A stretch of DNA of 64,000 nucleotides from Peptoniphilus grossensis ph5 (GTDB lineage Bacteria > Bacillota > Clostridia > Tissierellales > Peptoniphilaceae). Shown in pieces: positions 8,204 through 17,071 of the stretch. The translations under genes were made by a program, and so were the position numbers. Under the pieces are notes generated by a model that was not told where the DNA came from, ran no database searches, and was given only the letters and a program-made list of their open reading frames with translations. Position 1 is the first letter of the stretch, and every line of letters begins with the position of its first letter. The DNA lies in assembly GCF_000311825.1 (NCBI RefSeq), contig NZ_HE978566.1, positions 652,344 to 716,343 on the forward strand. Reading direction: 5' to 3'.

Positions 8204-8872
8204 TTATTTGCCTCTCTCTTCAAAAAATAAAATTATAAAAGAAATTGTAAGGAAGGCTGCTGCAATTAGTATTGATTTTATTCCAAATAAATCTGATGTA
8301 ATGTAGCCAAGAGCTGCTCCCATGCCAAAAATTAAAATTACTGTATAATATTTTTTTGATTTTTCAAGGTATTCTCTTTCTCTTGTTATATGGTACTTGG
8401 AAAGATTTTCTGTGGCGCTTCTAAGATTTCCAATACACATAGTAGTTGCAAAGTTAAGTCCATAAATTTTCTTAAAGGAATAAACTTGCATGGCACAGGA
8501 AAAAGAGAGCAGAGCATTGGCAAGATTGTTTAAATTTTCTGGAATAAGCGCAACAATAACCATAATAATTATTTCAAAGGCAACTATGTATTGGCGCCAA
8601 TGAAGAATTTTCTTTTCGATAGCATATTCAAAACGAACTGCAACATATACGCCAAAGGCAAAAGCTATGACAGGTATTAAATATGAAATTGATGCCTTAA
8701 AATTTAAGTCAACAATATTCTTGAAGAGAAGTACAATGTTTCCCGTCTGTGCATTGGCGAAGACCTTCCCCCTCATTAAGTAGGAGTAAGCATCTTGAAA
8801 GCCACCTGCAATTGTTATAAAAAATAAAACTAAAAAGGTTTCGTGCAAATTTTCATAGGTTTTTATTTTCAA
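8204..8872 (-). CDS. DUF1275 (YoaK-like) membrane protein
   Basis: A 222-residue integral membrane protein with about six helices. The start (ITIAGGFQDAYSYLMRGKVFANAQTGNIVLL) and the middle (MCIGNLRSATENLSKY) are the conserved blocks of DUF1275, a widespread family without a proven function that is usually annotated as YoaK. Translation most likely begins at TTG 8872, 6 bases after AGAGGTG. The upstream GTG at 8881 overlaps that site. It stands alone between gntR and the purine operon. Confidence 0.85.
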   Translation of the reverse strand: MKIKTYENLHETFLVLFFITIAGGFQDAYSYLMRGKVFANAQTGNIVLLFKNIVDLNFKASISYLIPVIAFAFGVYVAVRFEYAIEKKILHWRQYIVAFEIIIMVIVALIPENLNNLANALLSFSCAMQVYSFKKIYGLNFATTMCIGNLRSATENLSKYHITREREYLEKSKKYYTVILIFGMGAALGYITSDLFGIKSILIAAAFLTISFIILFFEERGK

Positions 8873-8921
8873 ATTAATCACCTCTTATAGTTTAATACAA
8901 AAATTTTTTTCTGCAATATAA

Positions 8922-8952
8922 AAGATGCTATGAATTTCTATCACAGCATCTT
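8922..8952 (-). terminator. Terminator of the purine operon
   Basis: A 12-bp stem (AAGATGCTGTGA / TCATAGCATCTT on the minus strand, one G-U pair) with a 7-base loop, followed by TTATATTG, 13 bases after the purD stop. Confidence 0.8.
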
Positions 8953-8965
8953 AAATATTTTTATT

Positions 8966-10210
8966 TTATTTCGTGCCAATGTCTCTTCTAAAGTAGGCTC
9001 CATCAAAATTTATTTTTGCTACATTTGCGTAAGCCTTCTTGCGAGCTTCCTCTAAGTTTTTGCCTAAAGCTGTCACTGATAAGACTCTGCCGCCATTAGT
9101 GTAGAGGGCATCAGATTTTTTTGTTCCATTGTGGAAAACTATTATGTCTTCGTCTACATCATCAAGTCCAGAAATTTCTTTGCCCTTTTCATAGGAACCT
9201 GGATAGCCCCCTGAACACATTATAACTGTTAGGCAAGTTTCGTCCTTCCACTTGATGTCTTCTTTTTTTAATTTTCCATCAATTGTCTTATTTAAAAGTT
9301 CAAATAAGTCACAGTCAAGTCTTGGCATTAGGACTTCTGTCTCTGGATCGCCAAAGCGCACATTAAATTCCAAAACTTTTGGCTTGTCTTCTTCAATCAT
9401 AAAGCCTATAAATAAAATTCCTGAGTAAGTTAATTTTTCTTCATCTAGTCCATCTTCTATTTGCCTATAAATTACTTGAAGGTTTTTTTCTAGTTCAGGA
9501 CTTGCAGATACTGGTGAATAAGTTCCTACTCCGCCAGTGTTTGGACCCTTGTCGCCATCAAAAATTTGCTTGTGGTCCTTGGCTCTTTCTAGTGGAAATA
9601 ATTTGTTATCTGATACAAGGCAAAGTACAGAAGCTTCTTCCCCTGTCAAAAATTCTTCAATGACAACAGTACTTCCTTCGTCGCCAAAAATTCTATCTTT
9701 AAATATTTTATGAAGAGCATCCCTTGCTTCCTCTAAGTTTTGACAAATTATTACGCCCTTACCTAGGCAAAGTCCGTCAGCTTTTACAACAAGTGGATAA
9801 GAAAATTCACTTAAGCCTTCCAGAGCCTCATCATAATTTTCAAAACTTTTGTATTTTGCAGTTGGAATAGAATATTTTTCCAAAAATTTCTTTGTAAATT
9901 CCTTTGACTTTTCAAATCTTGCACAGGCTTTGTTTGGTCCAAAAACTTTTAATCCCTTTTCCTTAAAGGCATCTACTATTCCCATACAAAGTGGATCTTC
10001 TGGACCAACTACTGTTAAATCAATTTTTTCTTCATCAGCAAACTTTAATAGTCCATCAATGTCCTTGGGGTCAAGGTCGAGATTTTCGCAAAAATCTTCT
10101 GTGCCGCCATTTCCCCTCGCCATGAATATTTTATCAACGCTTTTACTTTCACTAAGTTTCCATGCAAGTGCGTGTTCTCTTCCGCCATTTCCAATTACAA
10201 GTACCTTCAT
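8966..10210 (-). CDS. purD: Phosphoribosylamine-glycine ligase (GARS)
   Basis: A 414-residue ATP-grasp ligase, the normal size, that joins 5-phosphoribosylamine and glycine in purine synthesis. Visible marks: the N-terminal VLVIGNGGREHALAWKL, the GPEDPL loop (about 70-75), the ATP-grasp lid region (YPLVVKADGLCLGKGVI, about 137-153; FLTGEEASVLCL), and the metal-binding LEFNVRFGDPETEVLMPRL (about 276-294). Last gene of the purC-E-M-N-H-D operon, 8 bases after purH. Confidence 0.97.
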   Translation of the reverse strand: MKVLVIGNGGREHALAWKLSESKSVDKIFMARGNGGTEDFCENLDLDPKDIDGLLKFADEEKIDLTVVGPEDPLCMGIVDAFKEKGLKVFGPNKACARFEKSKEFTKKFLEKYSIPTAKYKSFENYDEALEGLSEFSYPLVVKADGLCLGKGVIICQNLEEARDALHKIFKDRIFGDEGSTVVIEEFLTGEEASVLCLVSDNKLFPLERAKDHKQIFDGDKGPNTGGVGTYSPVSASPELEKNLQVIYRQIEDGLDEEKLTYSGILFIGFMIEEDKPKVLEFNVRFGDPETEVLMPRLDCDLFELLNKTIDGKLKKEDIKWKDETCLTVIMCSGGYPGSYEKGKEISGLDDVDEDIIVFHNGTKKSDALYTNGGRVLSVTALGKNLEEARKKAYANVAKINFDGAYFRRDIGTK

Positions 10211-10218
10211 TTGTCCTC

Positions 10219-11730
10219 CTAGTGTCTAAAATGTCTTATATTAGTAAAGACAAGACAAATATCATGCTCATTTGCATAATCAATAACTTCTTGATCCTTT
10301 ACAGAGCCGCCCGGCTGAACTATTACATCAATGCCTGCCTTATAAAGAAGTTCAATTGTATCTCTAAAGAAAAATCCATCAGATGCAAGAACTGCTCCAC
10401 TTGCCTTTTCTCCAGCCCTATCAATTGCCTCTTCTACAGCCCAAGCTCTCTTTGTTTCACCTTGACCAAGGGCAAGAGTTCCGCCATTTTTTGCAATGAC
10501 AACTGAATTTGAGAAGGTTGTCTTGCAACAAGTAAAGGCAAATTTTAATTCCTCAAGTTCATTTTCACTTGGCTTTCTATTTGATACAAAGGAAAGTTTT
10601 TCCTCTTCCCAAACTATATCGTCTGAATCTTGGATTATAATTCCGTTTAAAACTTGTTTAAATCTCTTTCCACCTTCATAAAGTCTTTGGAATTCAGGAA
10701 TTTCTACAATCCTTATATTTTTCTTTTGAGTCAAAATTTCAAAGGCTTCCTTAGAAAAACTTGGTCCAACAACAATTTCAAGGAAAATCTTTGAAAGGTG
10801 TTCTGCAGTTTTTCCATCAACTTCCCTATTAAGGGCAATGATGCCACCAAATATTGATTCGTCGTCACATTCATAAGCCTTAAGGAAGGCTTCTTCAAGA
10901 CTTTCCCCTGTACCAATTCCACATGGGTCAGTGTGCTTAACTGCAACTGCAGCTGGCTTTTCAAAATTAATGACTGCATTGAGGGCAGAATACATATCGT
11001 TTAAGTTGTTGTAGGAAATTTGTTTGCCGTGAAGAACCTTATATTCAACCTTATCTGGTGTGTAAGAATCTTCATAAAAAGCTGCCTTTTGATGTGGGTT
11101 TTCGCCATATCTCAATTCTTCAGAAAGTTTGTAGCTCTTGTTAATATATTTAGGAAATTCTTCAGGAAGTCTCTTTAAGAAATAATTTGAAATTACAGCA
11201 TCATAGTGAGCAGTGTAGTTAAAGGCTTTCTTTGCAAGATGTTCTTTAAACTCTAAATTATCTCCCTCTAAATTATTAAGTACACCTTCATAATCACTTG
11301 GATCAGTTACAATAAAGACATCTCTATAATTTTTGGCAGCAGCCCTAATCATAGATGGACCACCAATATCTATGTTTTCAATCATAGTTTCGTGGTCAGC
11401 CTTTTCAAGTAGCTTTTCTTCAAAAGGATAGAGATTATTCACAACCATATCAATTGGCATAATTTCTTCATCTTTTAAAGTTTCCATGTGTTCTTTTATG
11501 TCGCGTCTAGCTAAGATTCCGCCGTGAATTTTTGGATTAAGTGTTTTAACTCTTCCATCTAAAATTTCTGGAAAACCCGTGACAGAATCCACAGATATAA
11601 CATCAATTCCTGCATCTTTTAACTTTTTGAAAGTTCCGCCAGTAGAAATGATTTCCCAATTTCTATTTGCAAGTTCCTTTGCAAATTCAACAATTCCTTC
11701 TTTGTCAAAAACTGAAATAAGTGCTCTCAT
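10219..11730 (-). CDS. purH: Bifunctional AICAR formyltransferase / IMP cyclohydrolase
   Basis: A 503-residue enzyme for the last two steps to IMP. The N-terminal MGS-like cyclohydrolase domain (ALISVFDKEGIVEFAKELANR; ISTGGTFKKL) is followed by the AICAR transformylase domain (LRYGENPHQKAAFY at about 208-221; KHTDPCGIGTGESLEEAF; the closing GGSVKDQEVIDYANEHDICLVFT). Normal length for the family. The gene starts 1 base after the purN stop and ends with IRHFRH. Cytosolic; part of the riboswitch-controlled purine operon. Confidence 0.97.
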   Translation of the reverse strand: MRALISVFDKEGIVEFAKELANRNWEIISTGGTFKKLKDAGIDVISVDSVTGFPEILDGRVKTLNPKIHGGILARRDIKEHMETLKDEEIMPIDMVVNNLYPFEEKLLEKADHETMIENIDIGGPSMIRAAAKNYRDVFIVTDPSDYEGVLNNLEGDNLEFKEHLAKKAFNYTAHYDAVISNYFLKRLPEEFPKYINKSYKLSEELRYGENPHQKAAFYEDSYTPDKVEYKVLHGKQISYNNLNDMYSALNAVINFEKPAAVAVKHTDPCGIGTGESLEEAFLKAYECDDESIFGGIIALNREVDGKTAEHLSKIFLEIVVGPSFSKEAFEILTQKKNIRIVEIPEFQRLYEGGKRFKQVLNGIIIQDSDDIVWEEEKLSFVSNRKPSENELEELKFAFTCCKTTFSNSVVIAKNGGTLALGQGETKRAWAVEEAIDRAGEKASGAVLASDGFFFRDTIELLYKAGIDVIVQPGGSVKDQEVIDYANEHDICLVFTNIRHFRH

Positions 11731-11731
11731 A

Positions 11732-12334
11732 CTAACCTCCGATCACAACTTTTCCATTAACAACTTTTAACTTATCTTCGCAAAAATATTTTACAGAAAG
11801 GGGCAAAATTTCATGCTCAATCTTTAAGACCTTTGCTTGAAGTTCTTCAGGAGTTTCCTCTCCCACTTCAGTAATTCTTTGCATGATAATAGGACCTTCA
11901 TCTGCGCCTTCATTTACAAAATGAGTAGTGGCACCAGTGTATTTTACACCTTTTTTGATGACGGCCTCATGGACTTTTAATCCATAATAACCCCTACCAC
12001 AAAAGGCAGGGATTAGTGATGGGTGAATATTTATTATTTTATTTTCATAAATTTTAGTAATTTTTTCTGGCAAGATTTTTAAATATCCTGCCAGAACAAT
12101 TAAGTCAATTTTATTTTCAGATAAAGTGCTTATAAGTTTTTCGTCGTCCTTTATTACTACAGCCTTTATGCCTGCATTCTTTGCACGAGTAAGTCCATAA
12201 GCATCTTCTCTATTAGAAATGACAATTTTTATATTTCCATTGATATAATTATTTTTTGTATTGTCAATGATGGCTTGAAGATTTGTGCCACCACCTGAAA
12301 TTAAAACTGCAATATTTTTAGAAGCTAAGTTCAA
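11732..12334 (-). CDS. purN: Phosphoribosylglycinamide formyltransferase
   Basis: A 200-residue folate-dependent GAR transformylase. Catalytic motifs are present: IAVLISGGGTNLQAII at the N-terminus, the Asn/His pair in IINIHPSLIPAF (about 100-111), and TTHFVNEGADEGPIIMQ with the essential Asp (about 137-153). The start is a TTG at 12334, 9 bases after GGAG and overlapping the last 17 bases of purM, so translation is probably coupled. Sits between purM and purH as in many Firmicutes. Confidence 0.96.
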   Translation of the reverse strand: MNLASKNIAVLISGGGTNLQAIIDNTKNNYINGNIKIVISNREDAYGLTRAKNAGIKAVVIKDDEKLISTLSENKIDLIVLAGYLKILPEKITKIYENKIINIHPSLIPAFCGRGYYGLKVHEAVIKKGVKYTGATTHFVNEGADEGPIIMQRITEVGEETPEELQAKVLKIEHEILPLSVKYFCEDKLKVVNGKVVIGG

Positions 12335-13349
12335 TTTTATCTTCTCCAGCTACAACTTTTCCAAGTTCATAAAGCTTTAAGTCGCTATCTTTAAAGAAAT
12401 CAAGGACCTTATCTCTATCATCTTCTTTTACAACAAAAGTAAGTCCAACTCCCATGTTAAAAGTAGAATACATATCTTTATCTTTAAGATCTGCCCACTT
12501 CTTTAGAAGTTTAAAAATTTCTGGAGTTTCTACAACAGATGCGTCCACTTTTGCACAAAGTCCATCTGGTATCATTCTTGGAATGTTTTCGTAAAAACCG
12601 CCGCCAGTTATATGGCTCATGCCCTTGATATCAACAACTTTTAGTAGTCCAAGAATTTCCTTTACATAAATTCTAGTTGGTTTTAATAGTTCTTCACCAA
12701 GTGTTGAGTCAAGTTCATCAAACTTTTCGTTTAAATCAAATTTGCAGTGGTCAAATACAATTTTTCTCACTAGGGAATAACCATTGGAGTGAATTCCATT
12801 AGAAGAAAGTCCAAAAATAAGGTCTCCTTCTTTAATGCCTGAGCCATCAATAATTTTATCTCTATCAACTACTCCAACTGCAAAACCTGCAAGGTCATAT
12901 TGGTCTTCTTGATAAACTCCTGGCATTTCTGCAGTTTCTCCACCAATAAGAGAAGCAGAAGACTGAATACAACCTTCAGCAACACCCTTTACAATTTCTT
13001 CCATTTTTTCAGGAACTAATTTGCCTGTAGCAATGTAGTCCAAGAAGAAAAGTGGCCTTGCCCCTTGACATAAAATATCATTTACACACATAGCCACACA
13101 GTCTATACCAATTGTGTCGTGCTTATTAAGCTTGTGAGCCAAAATAACTTTTGTACCAACTCCATCAGTTCCACTAACAAGAACTGGATTTTTAATTTCA
13201 CTTAAATCTAAATTGAAAAGACCTGAAAAACCGCCAAGGGATGATAAAACATCCTTTGACTGAGTTTTTGCAACAATACTTTTAATTAATTCAACTTCTC
13301 TTTGACCGGCATCAACATCTACGCCAGCATCTTTATAATTAATTGCCAT
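12318..13349 (-). CDS. purM: Phosphoribosylformylglycinamidine cyclo-ligase (AIR synthetase)
   Basis: A 343-residue enzyme of normal length, closing the imidazole ring with ATP. Signatures: DAGVDVDAGQREVELI, GTDGVGTKVILAHKLNKHDTIGIDCVAMCVNDI (about 60-92), LIGGETAEMPGVY and the glycine-rich SHITGGGFYENIPRM. It lies 11 bases downstream of purE. In many Firmicutes purF precedes purM; here purE does and no purF is present. Confidence 0.97.
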   Translation of the reverse strand: MAINYKDAGVDVDAGQREVELIKSIVAKTQSKDVLSSLGGFSGLFNLDLSEIKNPVLVSGTDGVGTKVILAHKLNKHDTIGIDCVAMCVNDILCQGARPLFFLDYIATGKLVPEKMEEIVKGVAEGCIQSSASLIGGETAEMPGVYQEDQYDLAGFAVGVVDRDKIIDGSGIKEGDLIFGLSSNGIHSNGYSLVRKIVFDHCKFDLNEKFDELDSTLGEELLKPTRIYVKEILGLLKVVDIKGMSHITGGGFYENIPRMIPDGLCAKVDASVVETPEIFKLLKKWADLKDKDMYSTFNMGVGLTFVVKEDDRDKVLDFFKDSDLKLYELGKVVAGEDKIELSF

Positions 13350-13360
13350 CTCCGCTCCTT

Positions 13361-13837
13361 TTATCCTTCGTAAACATAATCGGTGTTTGCAATTTTTTCT
13401 GACATATCAGATCTAAATTTCTTTAACTTTTCCTTTAAATTATCATCGGAAATAGCTAAAATTTCTGCTGCTAAAATTGCAGCATTTTCTCCACCATTTA
13501 TTGCAACTGTGGCAACTGGTACGCCGCTTGGCATTTGAACAGTGGAAAGAAGTGCATCAAGTCCGTCAAGAGTAGAACTCTTAACAGGAACTCCGATAAC
13601 TGGTCTAGTAGTAAGAGCTGCGATTACACCACCAAGGTGAGCAGCCTTGCCTGCAATTGAGATGAAAACTTGGCTTTCATCTTCAGCATTTTTAACATAA
13701 TCTTGCAACTGATTTAAGGCTCTGTGAGCAGAAATTACTTTGGCGTCATACTCAATTCCAAATTCCATTAATTTTGCAACAATCTTATCTGCAATTTCTC
13801 TGTCAGAAATTGAACCCATTATAATTGATACTCTCAT
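13361..13837 (-). CDS. purE: N5-carboxyaminoimidazole ribonucleotide mutase
   Basis: A 158-residue class I PurE. Conserved MGSISDREIADKI (about 7-19), the catalytic-loop SAHRALNQL with His (about 40-48), and IAGKAAHLGGVIAALTTRPVIGVPV (about 61-85) followed by LDGLDALLSTVQMPSGVPVATVA. Class I PurE normally needs PurK, which is not in this operon. It starts 9 bases after purC. Confidence 0.96.
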   Translation of the reverse strand: MRVSIIMGSISDREIADKIVAKLMEFGIEYDAKVISAHRALNQLQDYVKNAEDESQVFISIAGKAAHLGGVIAALTTRPVIGVPVKSSTLDGLDALLSTVQMPSGVPVATVAINGGENAAILAAEILAISDDNLKEKLKKFRSDMSEKIANTDYVYEG

Positions 13838-13846
13838 TTTTACTCC

Positions 13847-14527
13847 TTAAATGTTTAAATATTTTGAAACTTCAAGTGGTTCTACATATTTGCCATCTTT
13901 ATATGCTCTCATGTTTCCACCACTTACTTCGTCAATTAGTACGATTTCGTCAGAACCCTCAAGTCTACCATATTCAAATTTGATATCGTAAAGATCAAGT
14001 CCACTTTCAGCTAAAATATCTTTAACAACATTAGCGATTTTTTTATTCATTTCAACAATCTTGTCATATTCTTCAGCCTTTAGAATGCCTAGAACAACAA
14101 GACCTTCCTTTGTAATTAGAGGATCGTCTCTTCCATCGTCCTTTAAAGTTATTTCAGTATATTCAGGAAGTTCTTGACCTTCTTCAACATAAAGACCATA
14201 TCTTCTGTAGAAAGAACCTACAGCTTTGAATCTTGTAATAACTTCAAGACCTTTACCAAAAACCTTTGCTCTTTTTACTTCCATTAAATTATTATCAACA
14301 TCTGCAGAAATGTAGTGAGTATTAATTCCAGCTTCGTTAATTTTTTCGAAGAAGTATTTAGTAACTTTTAAACACTCTTTTCCTGCACCTTCAATACTAC
14401 CAGCTACTTGGTTTCCACCAGTATCAAAAACTCCGTCAGTTCCTGTCATATCATCCTTAAATTGTAGATAACATCTTCCATCTTCTTCTAAAACATTCTT
14501 AGTTTTTCCTTGGTAAATAGTCTTCAT
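13847..14527 (-). CDS. purC: SAICAR synthetase
   Basis: A 226-residue enzyme that adds aspartate to CAIR using ATP. Motifs: YQGKTKNVLEEDG at the N-terminus, FKDDMTGTDGVFDTGG (about 24-39), RAKVFGKGLEVITRFKAVGSFYRRYG (about 90-115) and the C-terminal LIDEVSGGNMRAYKDGKYVEPLEVSKYL. First gene of the purine operon, starting 11 bases after the riboswitch terminator tract with a GGAGG site. Confidence 0.97.
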   Translation of the reverse strand: MKTIYQGKTKNVLEEDGRCYLQFKDDMTGTDGVFDTGGNQVAGSIEGAGKECLKVTKYFFEKINEAGINTHYISADVDNNLMEVKRAKVFGKGLEVITRFKAVGSFYRRYGLYVEEGQELPEYTEITLKDDGRDDPLITKEGLVVLGILKAEEYDKIVEMNKKIANVVKDILAESGLDLYDIKFEYGRLEGSDEIVLIDEVSGGNMRAYKDGKYVEPLEVSKYLNI

Positions 14528-14537
14528 AATTTCCTCC

Positions 14538-14680
14538 AGTAAAATAAAATAAAGCCCAAAGAGGCAGATTTTTGTAAAACCTACCCCTCTGGGCTTTTTT
14601 CCCTAAGGTGTGATACTTAAAAAAAGTATCCGTACCGCTCGGTCCTTGGCAAAGCCCGGATCCCTAGGCACACTTTCACT
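14538..14680 (-). promoter_or_regulatory. ykkC-family riboswitch, probably PRPP subtype, with terminator
   Basis: On the minus strand the leader contains GTGAAAGTGTGCCTAGGGA, then GGACCGAGCGGTAC, then ACACC and AGGGAAAAAAGCCC. These are the conserved blocks of the ykkC aptamer core in the right order (about 14586-14680). Next comes a 16-bp terminator stem (AAGCCCAGAGGGGTAG paired with CTGCCTCTTTGGGCTT, three wobble pairs) and a T-rich tract (14538-14596). The aptamer's 3' GCCC strand is also the terminator's 5' arm, so folding of one excludes the other: an ON switch. PRPP (subtype 2b) is inferred from the purine operon downstream; ppGpp and guanidine relatives share the core. Confidence 0.85.
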
Positions 14681-14699
14681 CAAAATATGAGCCACTTAG

Positions 14700-14728
14700 A
14701 TATTAACAATTTAATTTTTAATTGTCAA
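14700..14728 (-). promoter_or_regulatory. Promoter of the purine operon
   Basis: TTGACA (14723-14728), a 17-base spacer and TAATAT (14700-14705) on the minus strand, about 20 bases ahead of the aptamer. Confidence 0.8.
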
Positions 14729-14895
14729 TAGTTTTTCAAAACTTGTTAAGCTGGTCACACCTGTGGATGTAACAAATAGGATTGCCTTAATTTTAATGAA
14801 AAAGTGTATATTTGATAAAAATTTTGAGTAAAGACTCAGTAAAAATTTTTCTTTTAGATTTTCCTAAAATTTTTAACAGCTTTTGGAATTAAAAA

Positions 14896-14918
14896 TACTC
14901 CCAGAATCACCGAGAGTA
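14896..14918 (-). terminator. Terminator after ppk
   Basis: Minus strand stem TACTCTCGG / CTGGGAGTA (two wobble pairs) with a 5-base loop, followed by TTTTTAATTCC, 9 bases after the ppk stop. Confidence 0.65.
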
Positions 14919-14926
14919 AAATAATA

Positions 14927-17071
14927 TTATTTTTTAAAGATTTTTAATAGTTTTCCGAAGAAAGATTCCCTCTTTTCACTTTCCTTATCTTCTACTTTTC
15001 CACTCTCTACAATTATTTTTTCTACTTTGGACTTAGAAGCAAAGTTCTTTTCTTCTGCTTCCTCTACAAAGTATCTTTGAGAAGAAATTTTTTCGCCATC
15101 ATCTTTTATTTTTTCATATTCGCCGCTGCTGTTCATCATTCTTGCTCCAACATTGTCCTCCATTTGGACTTGCAAATATTTTAAAATTCTTTCTTTTATT
15201 TCTGAATCTAGAATTGGCGTAGCTATTTCTACTCTGTTCTCTGTATTTCTAGTCATCAAGTCTGCAGAAGATATATACATCACTGGATTTTCTTTTCCAA
15301 AGACATATACCCTAGGATGTTCCAAGAACCTTCCAACGATTGATCTTATCCTTATGTTTTCGCTTTGACCTTTTATGTCAGGAAGTAGACAAGAAATTCC
15401 CCTGATTATTAAATCCACCTTTACTCCTTTTTGTGAAGCTTCGATAAATTTTTCGATGAAGTCCTTGTCAGTTAGGGAATTAAATTTGCAAAGGATGTAT
15501 CCATCTTCCCCTTTTGCAATTTCGCTTTCCACATGATGCATTAAGCCAGTTTTTAATGTAGTTGGGGACTGCAAGAGGTGCATATACTTGCCGTCTAGGT
15601 TTCCTATGGACATGTTTTTGAAAAAGTCTGTGGCATCAAGACCAATTTCTGGGCTTGCAGTCATTAGTGAAAAGTCTGTGTATTGTTTTGCAGTTGACTC
15701 GTTATAATTTCCTGTGCCAATTTGAGTGATGTAATTCAAATTTTCTGTCTTAGGATTTCTAAAGGTGATTAGGCAAATTTTTGAGTGCATCTTATACTTG
15801 TTAAAGCCATAAATAATGTTGCAGCCTTCTTCATAAAGGATATTGGCATAATTTATATTTGATTCTTCATCAAACCTTGCCTTTAATTCTACAAAAACTG
15901 TTACTTCCTTTCCATTTTGTGCCGCTTCTGTCAAATATCTAACAACTTTGGAATTTTTCGCAAGCCTATAAATTGTAATTTTTATGGATTTACAGTCTGG
16001 ATCATTGGCTGCTTCCTTTAACAGACTTAAAAAGGTATCCATACTTTCATAAGGATAGGACAAAATCCTGTCCTTGTTTCTTACATCTTCAATTACACTT
16101 CTTGTAAAGTCAGCAGGATTATATTGAATCAGATCTTTATACAAGAGCTTGCTCTTTATTGCCTGTGGGATTTCATCAATTAAGCTAAAAACATATTTCA
16201 TATTGAGAGGTGACTCAAGAGGGAAATAAGCATCTTCAGTCAGTTCAATTTTTTCTAACAAAAAGCTGAGAGCCTGCTTGGAAAGCTTGCCTTCTGATTC
16301 AAGTCTTACTACATTAAGCCTCTTTCTCTTTTTCAATATGCTCTTCATGTATTCAGTGTAGTCGTCAAACTCTTCCCAAGTGTCTCTGTCATCGACAAAG
16401 TCAGTATTTCTAGTCACCTTAATAATGTTCTTTGATAAAATTTTATATTCTTTAAAAATTTGATCAATTTGATTTAAAATAATTTCTTCCATCAAAATAT
16501 ATTCTACATTTTCACCTGGAAGAAGTAAGTATTTTGGATAAGTATTCCTTACAGGAACTATTCCAAAGACCTTTTCTTTGTTCTTTTCAAGATGGGCAAA
16601 GGCATATAACTTAGTGTTTTCTAAAAAAGGAAAGGGATGATTCAAGTCAACAATTTGAGGAGAGACCAATTGGTCAATTCTCTTCATGTAAAAATCTTCC
16701 ACAAACTTTTTTTGCTCTATATTTAAATCACTGTATTTTAACTTTTTGATGTTGGACTTTTCTAAACTTTCGCTTACATTTTTAAAAATTTCATCTTTTT
16801 CTCTGTACATTTCTGGCAAGGCATTTAAAATTGCATTGATTTGTTCTTCCGCACTCATGCCAGTTTTGTTGTCTTTAACTTCTTTTTTTAGAGAAGAGAG
16901 ATCGTGAAGAGAGCCCACCCTCACCATGAAAAATTCATCTAAATTTGAAACAAAAATGCTGACGAATTTTAATTTTTCAAGGTCTGGTACCCTTTCTTCA
17001 GTTGCTTCTAATAAAACTCTCTCGTTAAATCTGAGCCAGGACAGCTCTCTATTTTGAAAATAAGATTTCAT
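14927..17071 (-). CDS. ppk1: Polyphosphate kinase
   Basis: A 714-residue PPK1, the family's usual size, making long-chain polyphosphate from ATP. The N-terminal domain opens with YFQNRELSWLRFNERVLLEA. The head and two catalytic domains follow, with FVELKARFDEESNINYANILYEEGCNIIYG (about 392-421), the phosphorylated His in YKMHSKICLI (about 426) and GTGNYNESTAKQYTDFSLMT. The second His region reads YISSADLMTRNTENRVE. A charged, Lys/Glu-rich tail (about 655-714) extends past the catalytic core and looks disordered. The start overlaps the end of ppx by 23 bases, so the pair is translationally coupled. Confidence 0.96.
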   Translation of the reverse strand: MKSYFQNRELSWLRFNERVLLEATEERVPDLEKLKFVSIFVSNLDEFFMVRVGSLHDLSSLKKEVKDNKTGMSAEEQINAILNALPEMYREKDEIFKNVSESLEKSNIKKLKYSDLNIEQKKFVEDFYMKRIDQLVSPQIVDLNHPFPFLENTKLYAFAHLEKNKEKVFGIVPVRNTYPKYLLLPGENVEYILMEEIILNQIDQIFKEYKILSKNIIKVTRNTDFVDDRDTWEEFDDYTEYMKSILKKRKRLNVVRLESEGKLSKQALSFLLEKIELTEDAYFPLESPLNMKYVFSLIDEIPQAIKSKLLYKDLIQYNPADFTRSVIEDVRNKDRILSYPYESMDTFLSLLKEAANDPDCKSIKITIYRLAKNSKVVRYLTEAAQNGKEVTVFVELKARFDEESNINYANILYEEGCNIIYGFNKYKMHSKICLITFRNPKTENLNYITQIGTGNYNESTAKQYTDFSLMTASPEIGLDATDFFKNMSIGNLDGKYMHLLQSPTTLKTGLMHHVESEIAKGEDGYILCKFNSLTDKDFIEKFIEASQKGVKVDLIIRGISCLLPDIKGQSENIRIRSIVGRFLEHPRVYVFGKENPVMYISSADLMTRNTENRVEIATPILDSEIKERILKYLQVQMEDNVGARMMNSSGEYEKIKDDGEKISSQRYFVEEAEEKNFASKSKVEKIIVESGKVEDKESEKRESFFGKLLKIFKK

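Noticed and set aside
9849..10506. Plus-strand open frames over purD/purH
   Set aside because: Shadows of well-conserved purine genes.
10731..10979. An 82-codon minus-strand frame inside purH
   Set aside because: Out-of-frame with purH on the same strand, no ribosome site; purH is intact.
14538..14680. ZTP (pfl) or guanine riboswitch before purC
   Set aside because: The leader lacks the pfl GGxCGxGxC/CCGCCUGGGC pattern and purine aptamer loops; ykkC blocks fit instead.
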